Positions 23,001-33,481 of a stretch of 64,000 nucleotides of DNA are shown here, piece by piece. Location: NCBI GenBank assembly GCA_030278955.1, contig JAOANR010000003.1:30767227-30831226 (forward strand). The letters run 5' to 3'. A program made the position numbers and the translations under genes. Source of the stretch: Hygrophila difformis (lineage: Eukaryota; Streptophyta; Magnoliopsida; Lamiales; Acanthaceae). Numbering within the stretch: position 1 is the first letter of the stretch; each line of letters opens with the position of its first letter. The notes under the pieces are model-generated. The model was not told the DNA's origin and did no database searches. It was given only the letters and a program-made list of their open reading frames with translations.

Positions 23001-24409
23001 AGGATGTTCCCTTTGTAGTGCTCATCATGCCAAGGATAAAAAAAAATTGAAGTATTAACTTTTCTTCATGTTTTTGGATGTATCGCATATTGTCAAACAA
23101 CTTCACTGAAGTAATAGGAACAGAAGTTCAAGCAAATCTTAATTTGAGATTTCTGGTTTGGTCTCTGCTGTTTTGAAAGTACTCTTTCCTGGAAACATTG
23201 TGTATAATATAATGTGACAAGATTGAGCTGCAGGCAGCAAAATGACTTACTTTTATAATGCAAATCAAGATCTAATGGGTACTATTAACATATAATTTGA
23301 AATTTTGATGCATTGCTCTCAACTCAATTGTTATTGTTGGGCTCTGTTGAATGTTGATCTCTACTCTACCAGGTAGCTCGTATTGCAACAATGCTGGGGC
23401 CACATGTCACAGCTTCTGCAGCTGATGCTGCTGTTACTGCCCTTTGCTATGAAAACCAGTGTTCAAGAGAGATCTTTGATGATGATGATGATGACAATTA
23501 TGCCGACTTGAATCCATCTGAAACTTGTGATGAGAGGAGGTATTCATATATTCTCATTTTGGATATTACACCAGAGTCATATTTGAAATACGATGCTTAG
23601 TTACCTAAATTTTATTCCTCTACCCTACTAGAGCAGCAGAAGGTGATGGCTCCATGGAAGATAAAAGGCCTAATGAATCAGGTACAATGATAATTTTATT
23701 ATTCCAGTCTCCATTTCCATGAATGCTTTTGCATTAGTTACTGCATAATTTCTGATCCCGCTATTCCTGAATAAAGTGCCTGTCATAAATTTGTATTTTC
23801 TTGGGGTCACTGTCTCCACAGAAATCCAGGGTAAACCTTCGGTAAAGAGTATTACACCACTAAATCTGAGAACAAGGGCTGCAACTGCCACAGCACTGAG
23901 TGCTGCTGCCGCCAGCGCAAAGTTGTTGGCTGATCAAGAGGAAAGAAAGATTGGGCATTTAGTGGCAACCATAGTCGAAACACAGGTTCGTTATCCTATT
24001 CCACAAATTATTCAAGAGGATGAAATTTTGCAATGAGTGAAGTGCGCAGAACATGTATATAAATTGATCCCCTGTTTATCGGTGATGAACAGTCAAATCT
24101 CAAATGGATTAATAGCATACTCATGTTAGAACAAATTTTGGCGTGAATAGTTTTGACATTGTTAGACCCATTACTGTAGTACCGGTAATTGTTTATTAAA
24201 GTGTTTCGGTCTTTTCATTGTAGCTTGAGAAACTGAAGCGCAAGATGAAGTATATTGAGGATCTTGAGGTAATTATGGTAAAGGAGCAGGCCCAGCTCGA
24301 GGAACTCGAAGAATCTCTTGTTTCAGACAGAATAAATGTCTTGCAAAGGATATTCACAGCCAATATTAACAAATCAAAAGAGTACACCTCCGTGAAAGAA
24401 TCAGACTGA
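20080..24409 (+). CDS. SWI3A: SWI3A-like SWI/SNF complex subunit
   Basis: Seven coding exons by GT-AG and frame: 20080-20131, 20226-20827, 22290-22934, 23373-23539, 23632-23681, 23822-23985, 24224-24409. The predicted protein is 621 aa, longer than my recollection of about 510 for Arabidopsis SWI3A. The opening LELYTIP and SSWFSW resemble SWI3A rather than SWI3B-D. Domains: SWIRM at about 12-105 (RIYKDYRDFIISKYRED, TFTEVRKSLVGD, FLEKWGLINF); ZZ-type zinc pairs CGSC and CEKC at about 203-230, split by intron 2; SANT at about 253-300 (TWTESETLLLLESVLKHG, DWDLVAKTVQTKSKQECI); an acidic 9-residue repeat at about 354-402; a conserved segment with VARIATMLGPHV; and a C-terminal coiled coil (LEKLKRKMKYIEDLE). 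SWI3 proteins dimerise and scaffold ATP-dependent nucleosome remodelling in the nucleus. No lesion was seen. The first exon has the only ATG in frame. Confidence 0.93.
21252..21500. mobile_element. Possible hAT-like remnant in SWI3A intron 2
   Basis: CAGCGGCGGATCCAGAATT resembles the termini of plant hAT MITEs such as the one at 17462. The matching right end and a duplication were not found. It sits in the 1.46 kb intron 2 and does not touch the splice sites. Confidence 0.3.
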
Positions 24410-25035
24410 CATCCTTCTTGAAAGAAACAGGTAATGCTAGCCAGTCCTTGCTTGAAAATCAATTCAAGCAATGTTCTAGTAATGTCCTGGAAAAATGTTG
24501 TACTATTAAACTAAAGCATCATTGAATTCTCTGATTCTGCTTTGAGAAATTATAGCGGCGTTCTGCCATGGTCCTCTGGATCATCGTAAATATCTTGGTT
24601 AATTATTCATTTGCAGTTGTCTTTTGAAGCAATGGGGTGCACATATTTAAATCGATGAGAAAGTGCAATGTGGTTGATTTAGGCCCCTCTTTGATAACTC
24701 AGTGCAAGGTTTGAACTTAGCTACATAAAAGTCTCAAATTTATTCCATATCTACTGCTTTTTGTTCCAGAATAGGCATCCATCTTAGGAGTCCCCGTTTG
24801 CAGTTATATCATCAGCTGTTATTTGTGTCGTACATTGTTTTACTTTTGCCATCATTTGTCCAGTTTTCCCATACTTTTTTGTGGATTCTAATTTCTTGAA
24901 CACTATATGATATGTATATTCCACTTATGCTGTGTTGTCTCGTGTATGGATTACATTTACTATGTCGTATGGCTCGCATTTGGCAATCATTTTGGTAATG
25001 GTGGCTACAACATGATTAGTGGATGATGCAGACGG
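24410..25035 (+). other. SWI3A 3' flank
   Basis: Non-coding AT-rich DNA, presumably holding the SWI3A 3' UTR. No other gene is visible. It ends at the target site of the next LTR element. Confidence 0.5.
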
Positions 25036-25040
25036 GTATG

Positions 25041-26346
25041 TGCCATGGATCCCTTGGTTACTACTTGCAAGAACAAGAGGGAAAGGAAAGGATAGGGAAG
25101 CAAACCACAACAAGAACCGAAAGGGGAAGCAACCAAGGTGTTTAGAACCGTGACCTCATCCCAATCCTCCAAGCTCAAGCCTTGGTTTAATAATCACAAG
25201 GATGCTTCAAGTCCAAAGTGATGAATGTTTCCCAACAAGCATTCAAAGGTGTTTGTGAGAGTGTGTGTAAACTCACAAGGTGATCTTTTGAGAGAAATAT
25301 CAAGTTAATTTCATTCAAGGCAAAAGATGAGTCTTACAAATGATGGGGGAGGCATATATATAGTGCCAAAGCCCCTAGGAACACTTACAAAGGAAGAAAA
25401 ATGAAAAAGGGACGAAAATAAGGCCTTGGGCGCTAAGCGGGCGATTTGGGCGCTAAACAGGACTTTGTCCCTATGCATGGCATGGCGACAGAGCATAGGG
25501 ACAGAGCAGTTTTGTCTCCAAGCATGGCTTTCTCTCCAAGCAGTGCATAGGGACAAAGCATAGGGACAAAGCAGTTTTGTCTCTAAGCATGGCTTTGTCT
25601 CCAAGCAGTGCATAGGGACAAAGCACAGGGACAAAGTAGTTGTCTCCAAGCATGGCTTTGTCTCCAAGCATGGCATAGGGACAAAGCATAGGGACAAAGT
25701 AGTTTTGTCTCCAAGCATGGCTTTGTCTCCAAGCATGGCATAGGGACAAAGCATAGGGACAAAGTAGTTTTGTCTCCAAGCATGGCTTTGTCTCCAAGCA
25801 TGGCATAGGGACAAAGCATAGGGACAAAGTAGTTTTGTCTCCAAGCATGGCTTTGTCTCCAAGCATGCATGGCATAGGGACAAAGCATAGGGACAAAGCC
25901 TTCTCCCAAAATTTGAAGCCTTATACTATTACATTAATCTCTAATATTATCCGACCATCTTCCGACTTTGACCAAAATTTGTCCGGCGACCGGCGGTGGT
26001 TCCGGCCGACCTCCGGCGAACTTCCGGTCAATTTTCCGGCGAGCTCCGTTTGACCTTCCGGCGATGCTCCGGTGCTCCGGCGGCTTCTCCGGTCATCTTC
26101 CGGCGACGGCCAACTTCCGGCCAACTTTCCGGCGAGCTCCGTTTGACCTTCCGGTGATGCTCCGATGCTCCGACGACTTCCCCGGTCATCTTCCGGCGAC
26201 TCTCCGGCAACGGTGATGGCTTACTGCTTCAAAATTGGGGAATCCACAATTGGATTCCGTCCGGGTCCTTTAATTTAGTCGGGTCTTTTCTACCCTTGTC
26301 GGACCGGATCGGGTAATGGGTTTGGTTGATCCGGATTTTTACGGCA
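25041..26346 (-). repeat. 3' LTR of the non-autonomous element
   Basis: Minus-strand start TGCCGTAAAAATCC, end GGGATCCATGGCA. It contains a block of CCGGCGA-type words (25980-26215), a 65-bp minisatellite (about 25466-25910) and, on the minus strand, a TATATATA motif near 25354. Confidence 0.9.
25466..25910. repeat. 65-bp minisatellite in the 3' LTR, about six units
   Basis: The unit is two copies of TTTGTCTCCAAGCATGGC plus two copies of CATAGGGACAAAG and TAG. Because 65 is not a multiple of three, all three minus frames stay open and read repeats such as CLETKPCLETK. These are not genes. Confidence 0.9.
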
Positions 26347-27410
26347 TCCTCTCCTCCTTCAGAAGCTTTGGACTCCAAAGCGGGAAGAGTCATTACTCGA
26401 GATGGATCAATCGCGCGGGATAAACCTACACAAACCGGTCTCGAATAAATTTTACATTTTCGCATCATTCTAGAAAAACAAAAATGGAATATAAAATCAT
26501 CAGAATTATTCTCCAGGGAGCAGATATATTTCTCAGTTCTAGCTTCTATGAGGATGTCTAAGGTGTGATCGCCCACAGCTCCAGACTTCAATTTCCTATA
26601 AAAATAATTGTTTTCATCAGATGCAGTGGTAATTGCTCCTCGAAAATCAGCTTTAAATTTCTCAAGAATTGGAGCGCGGTCACCTGGATTATTCCTCACT
26701 TGCGCTGCTTTAGAAACTCCAACACGTGTCACTGGCGGAGATTGCTCATGATCAAAAGGAATTTTCTTGTCAGAGAATGGAAAATGACGGGCACGTAGGT
26801 GCACTTTGATACCTTTTGACCCAAATGATTTGATCAGATAAGACAAGTGACTCAATGGGATCTTTCCAGTGTAATGAACTCGACCATAATCAGCATTCAT
26901 TCTATCAGGCAAAATTAATTTTTCAAGCAAATGCAATTTATACTGATATTGATATTGGTCCAGTCTCAAATTTTCTGTATATTCCCAAATTGGATCAATG
27001 TATTCAGGATTTAATTCGAGAGTGGTGAAGTTACCTGGCGGATTCAACTTTTGCTCATTCATCACTTGAGACCTCGGGACTTTTTCCAAAGTAGAAAAAT
27101 GATAAGATCTTACCCTTGGAGACTTTTGGCATTCCTCAAAAGTGTTAGAAGGTGTGTCCCCAGTGCTGGTTTCCACATTCAGTCCTTCGGAATATTCTTC
27201 ACTGTCATCTGACTTCTCAGAAAATGCCTTGTCAGGCTGTTTCTCTTCGTCACCAGAATTTAATAGACTCAAAGACCCATGTTCCAGCTGTGGAGCTCTC
27301 CTACACTCAGCAATCCTATTCATCTTCTGCTCCATGTTCTCAAGTTGAGCATTTATCTTTTGCAGCATGTCCATCAGATCCTGGTTGGAAGGTTGTTCTG
27401 AACCTGCCAT
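26229..27410 (-). CDS. Unrecognised 393-aa ORF of the LTR element
   Basis: ATG at 27408-27410, stop at 26229-26231. The frame runs through the polypurine tract (SEGGEDA) and over 100 bases into the 3' LTR. The N-terminus MAGSEQPSNQDLMDMLQKI continues as a likely short coiled coil. Residues about 40-115 are acidic and Ser-rich (SGDEEKQPDKAFSEKSDDSE). The rest looks globular: YIDPIWEYTENLRLDQYQYQ, LPDRMNADYGRVHYTGKIP, SHLSYLIKSFGSKGI, EKYICSLENNSDDFIFHFC. I see no CCHC knuckle, no protease or RT motif and no membrane segment. It occupies the position of gag and could be a divergent capsid-like protein or a captured host sequence. I cannot assign a function. Confidence 0.6.
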   Translation of the reverse strand: MAGSEQPSNQDLMDMLQKINAQLENMEQKMNRIAECRRAPQLEHGSLSLLNSGDEEKQPDKAFSEKSDDSEEYSEGLNVETSTGDTPSNTFEECQKSPRVRSYHFSTLEKVPRSQVMNEQKLNPPGNFTTLELNPEYIDPIWEYTENLRLDQYQYQYKLHLLEKLILPDRMNADYGRVHYTGKIPLSHLSYLIKSFGSKGIKVHLRARHFPFSDKKIPFDHEQSPPVTRVGVSKAAQVRNNPGDRAPILEKFKADFRGAITTASDENNYFYRKLKSGAVGDHTLDILIEARTEKYICSLENNSDDFIFHFCFSRMMRKCKIYSRPVCVGLSRAIDPSRVMTLPALESKASEGGEDAVKIRINQTHYPIRSDKGRKDPTKLKDPDGIQLWIPQF

Positions 27411-29041
27411 TTCAGAAAATTGAGCAAGAGAAATTAAGTAGCACCTGCAAAGAAGATGAAAATATTATAGATAATAATAATAGAATAAAATAAAATATGG
27501 AATTTATCTGGATCACTTCGGTAAAATCACTCAGTTTGCTCACAACCCGATGGCTGAATGCTGGGTTAATTCACAACCTGGTATATATCTGCAGTCCACA
27601 GTGATCACAAACAAATTTCGAGTGGCGGAGAGTGAGGCCTGAATTTACGTACGCACAATGCAAGATACAAATGCAATGTTCGACTCTATCAACAACCGCT
27701 AGGAAATATGTGAAATGCAATGCAATGAAATTATGTTCAGGTTTTAATCGGTAATTGCAATCCAATAATTCCAAGACCTCACAATGTAAAAGTGAACTCA
27801 CCAAAATTTGAAAAGTGGTAGCTCGCAACTCTCGACTCCCAATAAAAACCCAAAATAAAATAAAAATAGACACTTAATAAAACAAACCCAATACTCAAGT
27901 GGCTTCAATGGCTAGGTTTCACAATTTTATGAGGGGAATTCCAATGTCTTTATCTCAGACGGAACTTCAACCCGGTGTTCATGAAATAATTCAGAGGAAC
28001 AATTGTGCCAGTCAAATATATCCACTTTATTGTATTAGTCAAAATATATGTGCTCAAAATTCATCAAGCAAGTCCACACGTGGGCCCTGCTAGCACACAA
28101 TTCTTCCACAAATAGGAGATGGGTACGTACACTACACTTGAAATAAATCAAGAACAAAAAGGCGGCGGGTCCCACAGTCTACAATCCCTTCAATTTGAAA
28201 AGTTGGGCACGTGCAAGAGAGGATGGCAAATTAAGGAAATGGAAACGGGTGGGGGCCACGGAGGATGGTTAGCCGCAACAATTGACAATATCTTGCTATT
28301 CTTTTGATTTTGTAGGCTACCAACCTTTCTAATCAAGTGCCCATGCCGTCCTACACCTCTCTTATCAATTGCATGCCCATATCCCTACTAACCTTGTGAT
28401 GATTACTCTATTTTTGAGCTTAAAACACACGGCTGATATGGGATTTTTGGATCAGATTTTTGAACCTCAAGAAACTTATGAAGATTACAAGAACATGGAT
28501 GAAGAACACTTGAACTCTCAAGAACACACAAATTCACTCACTTGGAATTTTTAGTTGCTCTTATCCAATTAATCACATGAACACATCCCAAATACATACA
28601 TTCACACATGAGAATCAAAATGAGTGAAAACTAACAACAAACACACAAAAACACAAGATCAAGAAGCAAAATATGGAGATCTTCGGATTTTTGCACAAGA
28701 ACACACATAAACTTCAAATTACCATAACTTTGTCATACGATGTCCGTTTTTGATGATCCACATATGTAAATTCATCTACTCAACATGAGGAATTCAAATA
28801 TGTGCCCAGATTTGCAAAATTCAAAGTTATTAAGTCCGAAATGGTCCAAAACAGATTCTGTCCAGATTGGTATTTTGGAGTTTTTGAGTTTTTGATGAGT
28901 TTGATAAAACTTGGGCAGCATATCCCCTTAGGAATGGTTGATTATAATTGCCAAATGGAACGTGGTTCCAAATGGGGAATGGTGAAGAACAAGTTTTTGG
29001 GATTTTTCGATTTTTATGGAAAAACAAGTAGAACCAACCTG
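27411..29041 (-). other. Leader of the non-autonomous element
   Basis: About 1.6 kb without a convincing ORF, rich in ACACA words near 28480-28700. No second primer site or embedded element was seen. Confidence 0.5.
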
Positions 29042-29053
29042 GCTCTGATACCA
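29042..29053 (-). promoter_or_regulatory. Primer binding site, tRNA-iMet
   Basis: On the minus strand TGGTATCAGAGC, twelve bases inside the 5' LTR end at 29066. The gap is longer than the three bases seen in the chromovirus. Confidence 0.88.
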
Positions 29054-29065
29054 AATAACTTAGGA

Positions 29066-30305
29066 TGCCATGGATCCCTTGGTTACTACTTGCAAGAACA
29101 AGAGGGAAAGGAAAGGATAGGGAAGCAAACCACAACAAGAACCGAAAGGGGAAGCAACCAAGGTGTTTAGAACCGTGACCTCATCCCAATCCTCCAAGCT
29201 CAAGCCTTGGTTTAATAATCACAAGGATGCTTCAAGTCCAAAGTGATGAATGTTTCCCAACAAGCATTCAAAGGTGTTTGTGAGAGTGTGTGTAAACTCA
29301 CAAGGTGATCTTTTGAGAGAAATATCAAGTTAATTTCATTCAAGGCAAAAGATGAGTCTTACAAATGATGGGGGAGGCATATATATAGTGCCAAAGCCCC
29401 TAGGAACACTTACAAAGGAAGAAAAATGAAAAAGGGACGAAAATAAGGCCTTGGGCGCTAAGCGGGCGATTTGGGCGCTAAACAGGACTTTGTCCCTATG
29501 CATGGCATGGCGACAGAGCATAGGGACAGAGCAGTTTTGTCTCCAAGCATGGCTTTCTCTCCAAGCAGTGCATAGGGACAAAGCAGTTTTGTCTCTAAGC
29601 ATGGCTTTGTCTCCAAGCAGTGCATAGGGACAAAGCATAGGGACAAAGTAGTTTTGTCTCCAAGCATGGCTTTGTCTCCAAGCATGGCATAGGGACAAAG
29701 CATAGGGACAAAGTAGTTTTGTCTCCAAGCATGGCTTTGTCTCCAAGCATGGCATAGGGACAAAGCATAGGGACAAAGTAGTTTTGTCTCCAAGCATGGC
29801 TTTGTCTCCAAGCATGCATGGCATAGGGACAAAGCATAGGGACAAAGCCTTCTCCCAAAATTTGAAGCCTTATACTATTACATTAATCTCTAATATTATC
29901 CGACCATCTTCCGACTTTGACCAAAATTTGTCCGGCGACCGGCGGTGGTTCCGGCCGACCTCCGGCGAACTTCCGGTCAATTTTCCGGCGAGCTCCGTTT
30001 GACCTTCCGGCGATGCTCCGGTGCTCCGGCGGCTTCTCCGGTCATCTTCCGGCGACTTTCCGGCGACGGCCAACTTCCGGCCAACTTTCCGGCGAGCTCC
30101 GTTTGACCTTCCGGTGATGCTCCGATGCTCCGACGACTTCCCCGGTCATCTTCCGGCGACTCTCCGGCAACGGTGATGGCTTACTGCTTCAAAATTGGGG
30201 AATCCACAATTGGATTCCGTCCGGGTCCTTTAATTTGTCGGGTCTTTTCTACCCTTGTCGGACCGGATCGGGTAATGGGTTTGGTTGATCGGGATTTTTA
30301 CGGCA
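29066..30305 (-). repeat. 5' LTR of the non-autonomous element
   Basis: Almost identical to 25041-26346 but 66 bases shorter, mostly because the minisatellite (about 29491-29860) has five units instead of six and one unit lacks a 13-bp part. Confidence 0.9.
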
Positions 30306-30310
30306 GTATG

Positions 30311-30772
30311 TATGTCCTTGTGGAGACACGGTACTGTCTCAGGAGATGGAGATGGAGATGGAGATGGATCCTGTTATAATTCTGTCCAACATAGTACAAA
30401 ATTTGGATGCATATGTCAATTTATGAATATACCACACGAATTTTCTGTATTAGTCAGTTATCTGTTATGGGGTTTGCTAAATCTCAGAGTTTGATTTCGA
30501 TGAACCCCATGGAGCAAATTTTATTTCAAATTCATCAACTATCATGCTTTAGCGGCAACTATCAAGCATTTTGCTACTGACAAGAGAAACAAAAATCCTT
30601 TATAGTGCCGCATACGGAAATTTCTTTTAAGTCATTAACTCTGGGTGGTGAACATGTTTTGATTTGCCCTTGCTCATCTCAAGATTCATGGTTCGAAATG
30701 CTAGTGCTTTATTATTAACTACAAATGTGCTAATATTTCGACTTCAGATTAATGTAAAGTATTGCAGGCTCC
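30311..30772. other. Intergenic DNA between two insertions
   Basis: No gene seen. A short GGAGAT repeat (GAGATGGAGATGGAGATGG) lies at 30342-30366. Confidence 0.5.
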
Positions 30773-30824
30773 AAATAAATAAGTGGGTATTTTTTTCAAT
30801 TCCCACACAAATAAAGACTTCACT

Positions 30825-31268
30825 ATGCTCCCACGCTCGCTCCCGCCATCAGCCGATGGAAAACCTCATGACCAACCTGAAGTTTTCGTCTTTTCCGGCC
30901 AAAACAGCTCAGTGTCCTTTCGAGACATGGTTCTTGCAGGGAAGGAACCTCCCCCTCCACCTTTGATTGACGAGCCTGAAGCCAAACGCCTGATCACACT
31001 GGACTTCATTGACAACAACCGCCTGAAACCTAGAATCACCGTGGCACCACAGCTCAAGGAGAGGCTCTACAAACCTTGGGTGGATGCCATCATCATCTCT
31101 GTGATGGGAAAGAGGCATATCGGTTATCTAGCTCTCCATGAACGCCTGTCGAACATATGGAAACTCCAAGGTAACTTCAAGATGGTGGAACTTGAAAATG
31201 GTTTTTTCGTTGTCAAGTTTGATCGACCGGTCGACAGGACCTTCCCCTTCTGTGTTCTTCATGCATGA
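30825..31268 (+). pseudogene. LINE ORF1 with DUF4283-like domain
   Basis: The first ATG in frame is at 30825. Motifs: VFVFSGQNSSVSFRDMVLAG, ITLDFIDNNRLKPRITVAPQ, WVDAIIISVMGKRHIGYLAL, WKLQGNFKMVELENGFFVVK. DUF4283 is the usual N-terminal domain of plant L1 ORF1 proteins (family knowledge). The frame stops after FCVLHA. Later text to about 31910 continues in other frames and is too broken to read as one protein. Confidence 0.75.
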
Positions 31269-32116
31269 GATATGGTCATGTGAGTAGCTGCTCCGATCGA
31301 CCGGCACCGGAGGAAACAAAAACGGGAAGAGGGGAACAGGAAGCACAGGGCAAGGACGGGGTTGACTTACCTCAAAAAGGGCCATCTAACAATCAGGAAG
31401 CAAGCTTGGCAATGCTTTCTGCCCCTGGCACTAACATGGAAATGGCAAGTGAGGGGAAAGAGGAAGACAAATAGCAGCTTTCTAAGGCTCACGAGACTAC
31501 GCTACTCATCCCCACACAAGCCTCTTCTGGGGATTGGGTTTTAGTCACCAAAAGAAAACCTAGTGGGCCTGTTAAAAAGAGAGAACCAGACCAACCAGGA
31601 AAAAATTAATAAGTCCTCTGGACCAAGCCCAAACAAGGTGGGCCAGAAGAAAATGGCCAATGGAATTAAAAACCAAGCTCCTGCACAAGGCCCATTAGGG
31701 GCTACTGGCTCGAAAACAGGTAAAATGACGCTCAACAGAAAGCTTTCCCCCCTTCTGCGGTGAAAGAGAAAAATCCAAATTCACAAGAAAGGGCAAGGAA
31801 ATTTTCTGTGTTGGAAGAGGATGATGCGAACATATCGAAGGATCCCAAGCCGGAACTTCCGATTTATGCCAGGGATGAGGGCACAGAGACGGATTCCAGC
31901 AAGATGCAGTCCTGAGAACTCCTCTCAGGTCGTTTATCTCCTCATAATATGTTTTTATGGTTTTTACACATTATAAAATCTTACCATGAAACGTTGGGGG
32001 TGTTGGGGATACAACTAGTAGAAGTTACTGGATAATCTTAGGATTAATTCGCCGGACACTGTGGCAATTCTGGTACCTCAGTCATTTCCTCCATATGGAA
32101 GATGCGGGGACAGGGG

Positions 32117-32230
32117 AACCGGATTCGAGCTCCTTGGATCCGGAGTATATATAATGCTTCTAGTCTCTATGCCAACCGGATTCGAGCTCCTTGGATCCGG
32201 AGTATATATAATGCTTCTGGTCTCTATGCC
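32117..32230 (+). repeat. 57-bp tandem duplication in the LINE
   Basis: Units at 32117-32173 and 32174-32230 both begin AACCGGATTCGAGCTCC and differ at one base (TAG versus TGG). Recent duplication inside the dead LINE. Confidence 0.9.
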
Positions 32231-32585
32231 AATCCTCAGTATAATTCGAGAAAGGAAAAACCTCAGCCGGAGAGGATCTTCTTGATTGAGCAGCAAGAGA
32301 ATAAGGTGACAGATCGTCTCGCCAAGAATGACAATTCGAAGGAGAGGTTCTTTACCACTTTGGCGTTCCCGTTGGATTTTATCTTGGAGGCCCTTCTGCA
32401 GAAGCCTTGGGTGTTTGTTAGCCTAGTTTATATTTCATGTTGTTGTATTATTTTCCTATCTTTTGATCTTTAGTCTCTTCCTCTGTGTTGTCGTCTTTTT
32501 GTTTCTTTCTTTTATACTTTCGTGTGGTGTTTGTGTTTTTATCCGGCCATGGCTTATCCAAAAAAAAATAAATAAATAAGTGGGT

Positions 32586-32829
32586 GGAGTTCATTTGGGG
32601 GAGACATATTAGCTCAAGCATCAATGCCAAAGTTAAAATATTAAGTCCCGAAACCTCTAAAGTACAAAAAAGAAAAGCTCCCAGTAACATTTCAAATTTC
32701 TAAAAACTCAAAAGGCAATTGTTCAACATCTGGTTATCGTATTTGTTACAAAGTCAGTAACCATCAAAATCAGTACCCCACACCTATAAAGTAGTAGTAA
32801 TAAATAACAACATTATGTAAAGAGTAAAA
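32586..32829. other. Intergenic DNA
   Basis: No gene seen in this stretch between the LINE and the MITE. Confidence 0.5.
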
Positions 32830-32837
32830 TCCAGAAC

Positions 32838-33400
32838 TAGGGGTGTAAACGAGCCGAGCCGAGCCCGAATAGTGGTAAGCTCGGCTTGAGCTCATAAGAA
32901 TTCGAGCCGAGCTTTGACCGAGCCGAGCGTTGACCGAGCTACTTCGAGCCGAGCATTGACCGAGCTTTGACCGAGTCGAGCCGAGCTCGAACTAGTATCA
33001 TTTTCATTATCACATAATTTATAAAAGAAATTATATTTAATATATAGTATATATTTAATTATATTTATTTTAATCTACATATTTAAATAATTTAAAAATA
33101 TATATTTAATTAATAATATATTTTTAATTTAAAAAGTAAAAAATATAAACAATAATAATACTATACTTTTAATATTTTATATAATTTCTATATTTAATAA
33201 TAAATAAATATATGTATAAAAATAAATCGAGCCTATTATCGAGCTTTCGAGCCGAATAGTGGTTGGCTCGGCTTGAGATCATGTGTGTTACGAGCCGAGC
33301 TCGAGCTCGAACCGAGCCATTTCGAGTCGAGCTTGAACCGAATTTTGACCGAGCCGAGCTCGAACAATTCACGAGCCTATCAGTCTCATTTACACCCCTA
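32838..33400. mobile_element. hAT-type MITE with perfect 8-bp TSD
   Basis: The termini TAGGGGTGTAAA and TTTACACCCCTA are perfect 12-bp inverted repeats. TCCAGAAC flanks both sides (32830-32837, 33401-33408). The subterminal regions are built of GAGCCGAGC/GAGCTCGAA words, with an AT-rich centre. It has no transposase. It lies about 80 bases after the HVA22 stop codon, so within or at the end of that gene's 3' UTR. Confidence 0.92.
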
Positions 33401-33481
33401 TCCAGAACCATACATTTCAGAAAATTAAAGAAAGCAATCATGGCTTCCACTTGTAGGCTTGTAGATATCCGCGTGGCTTCA

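Larger units (their letters stand above)
25041..30305 (-). mobile_element. Non-autonomous LTR retrotransposon with unknown ORF
   Basis: Two LTRs (25041-26346 and 29066-30305) have ends TG...CA and are nearly identical apart from tandem-repeat copy number. They are flanked by GTATG at 25036-25040 and 30306-30310, a 5-bp target duplication. On the minus strand the order is 5' LTR (right copy), tRNA-Met primer site at 29042-29053, about 1.6 kb non-coding leader, one ORF, a polypurine tract and the 3' LTR. There is no protease, RT or integrase, so it must move with enzymes from another element. Confidence 0.9.
30773..32585 (+). mobile_element. Internally deleted L1-type LINE with 16-bp TSD
   Basis: AAATAAATAAGTGGGT is present at 30773-30788 and 32570-32585, the second copy preceded by an A run. 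The left part encodes a LINE ORF1 with a DUF4283-like domain. The right part (32231-32470) encodes the tail of the ORF2 RNase H, QENKVTDRLAKNDNSKERFF. Endonuclease, RT and most of RNase H are absent, so an internal deletion joins the two ends. Confidence 0.85.

Noticed and set aside
25311..25909. Long minus-strand ORFs with repeats of CLETKPCLETK and LCPYALSLCHAW
   Set aside because: They are three frames of one 65-bp minisatellite; the unit is not a multiple of three so all frames stay open. The same applies to 29336-29858.
25466..25910. CRISPR-like regular repeats
   Set aside because: Repeats are contiguous without unique spacers, and this is a plant nuclear LTR.
33169..33450. Longer HVA22 C-terminus running into the MITE
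   Set aside because: It needs a downstream alternative acceptor; the upstream acceptor gives the family-typical KKGEQEAY end. Alternative splicing cannot be excluded.
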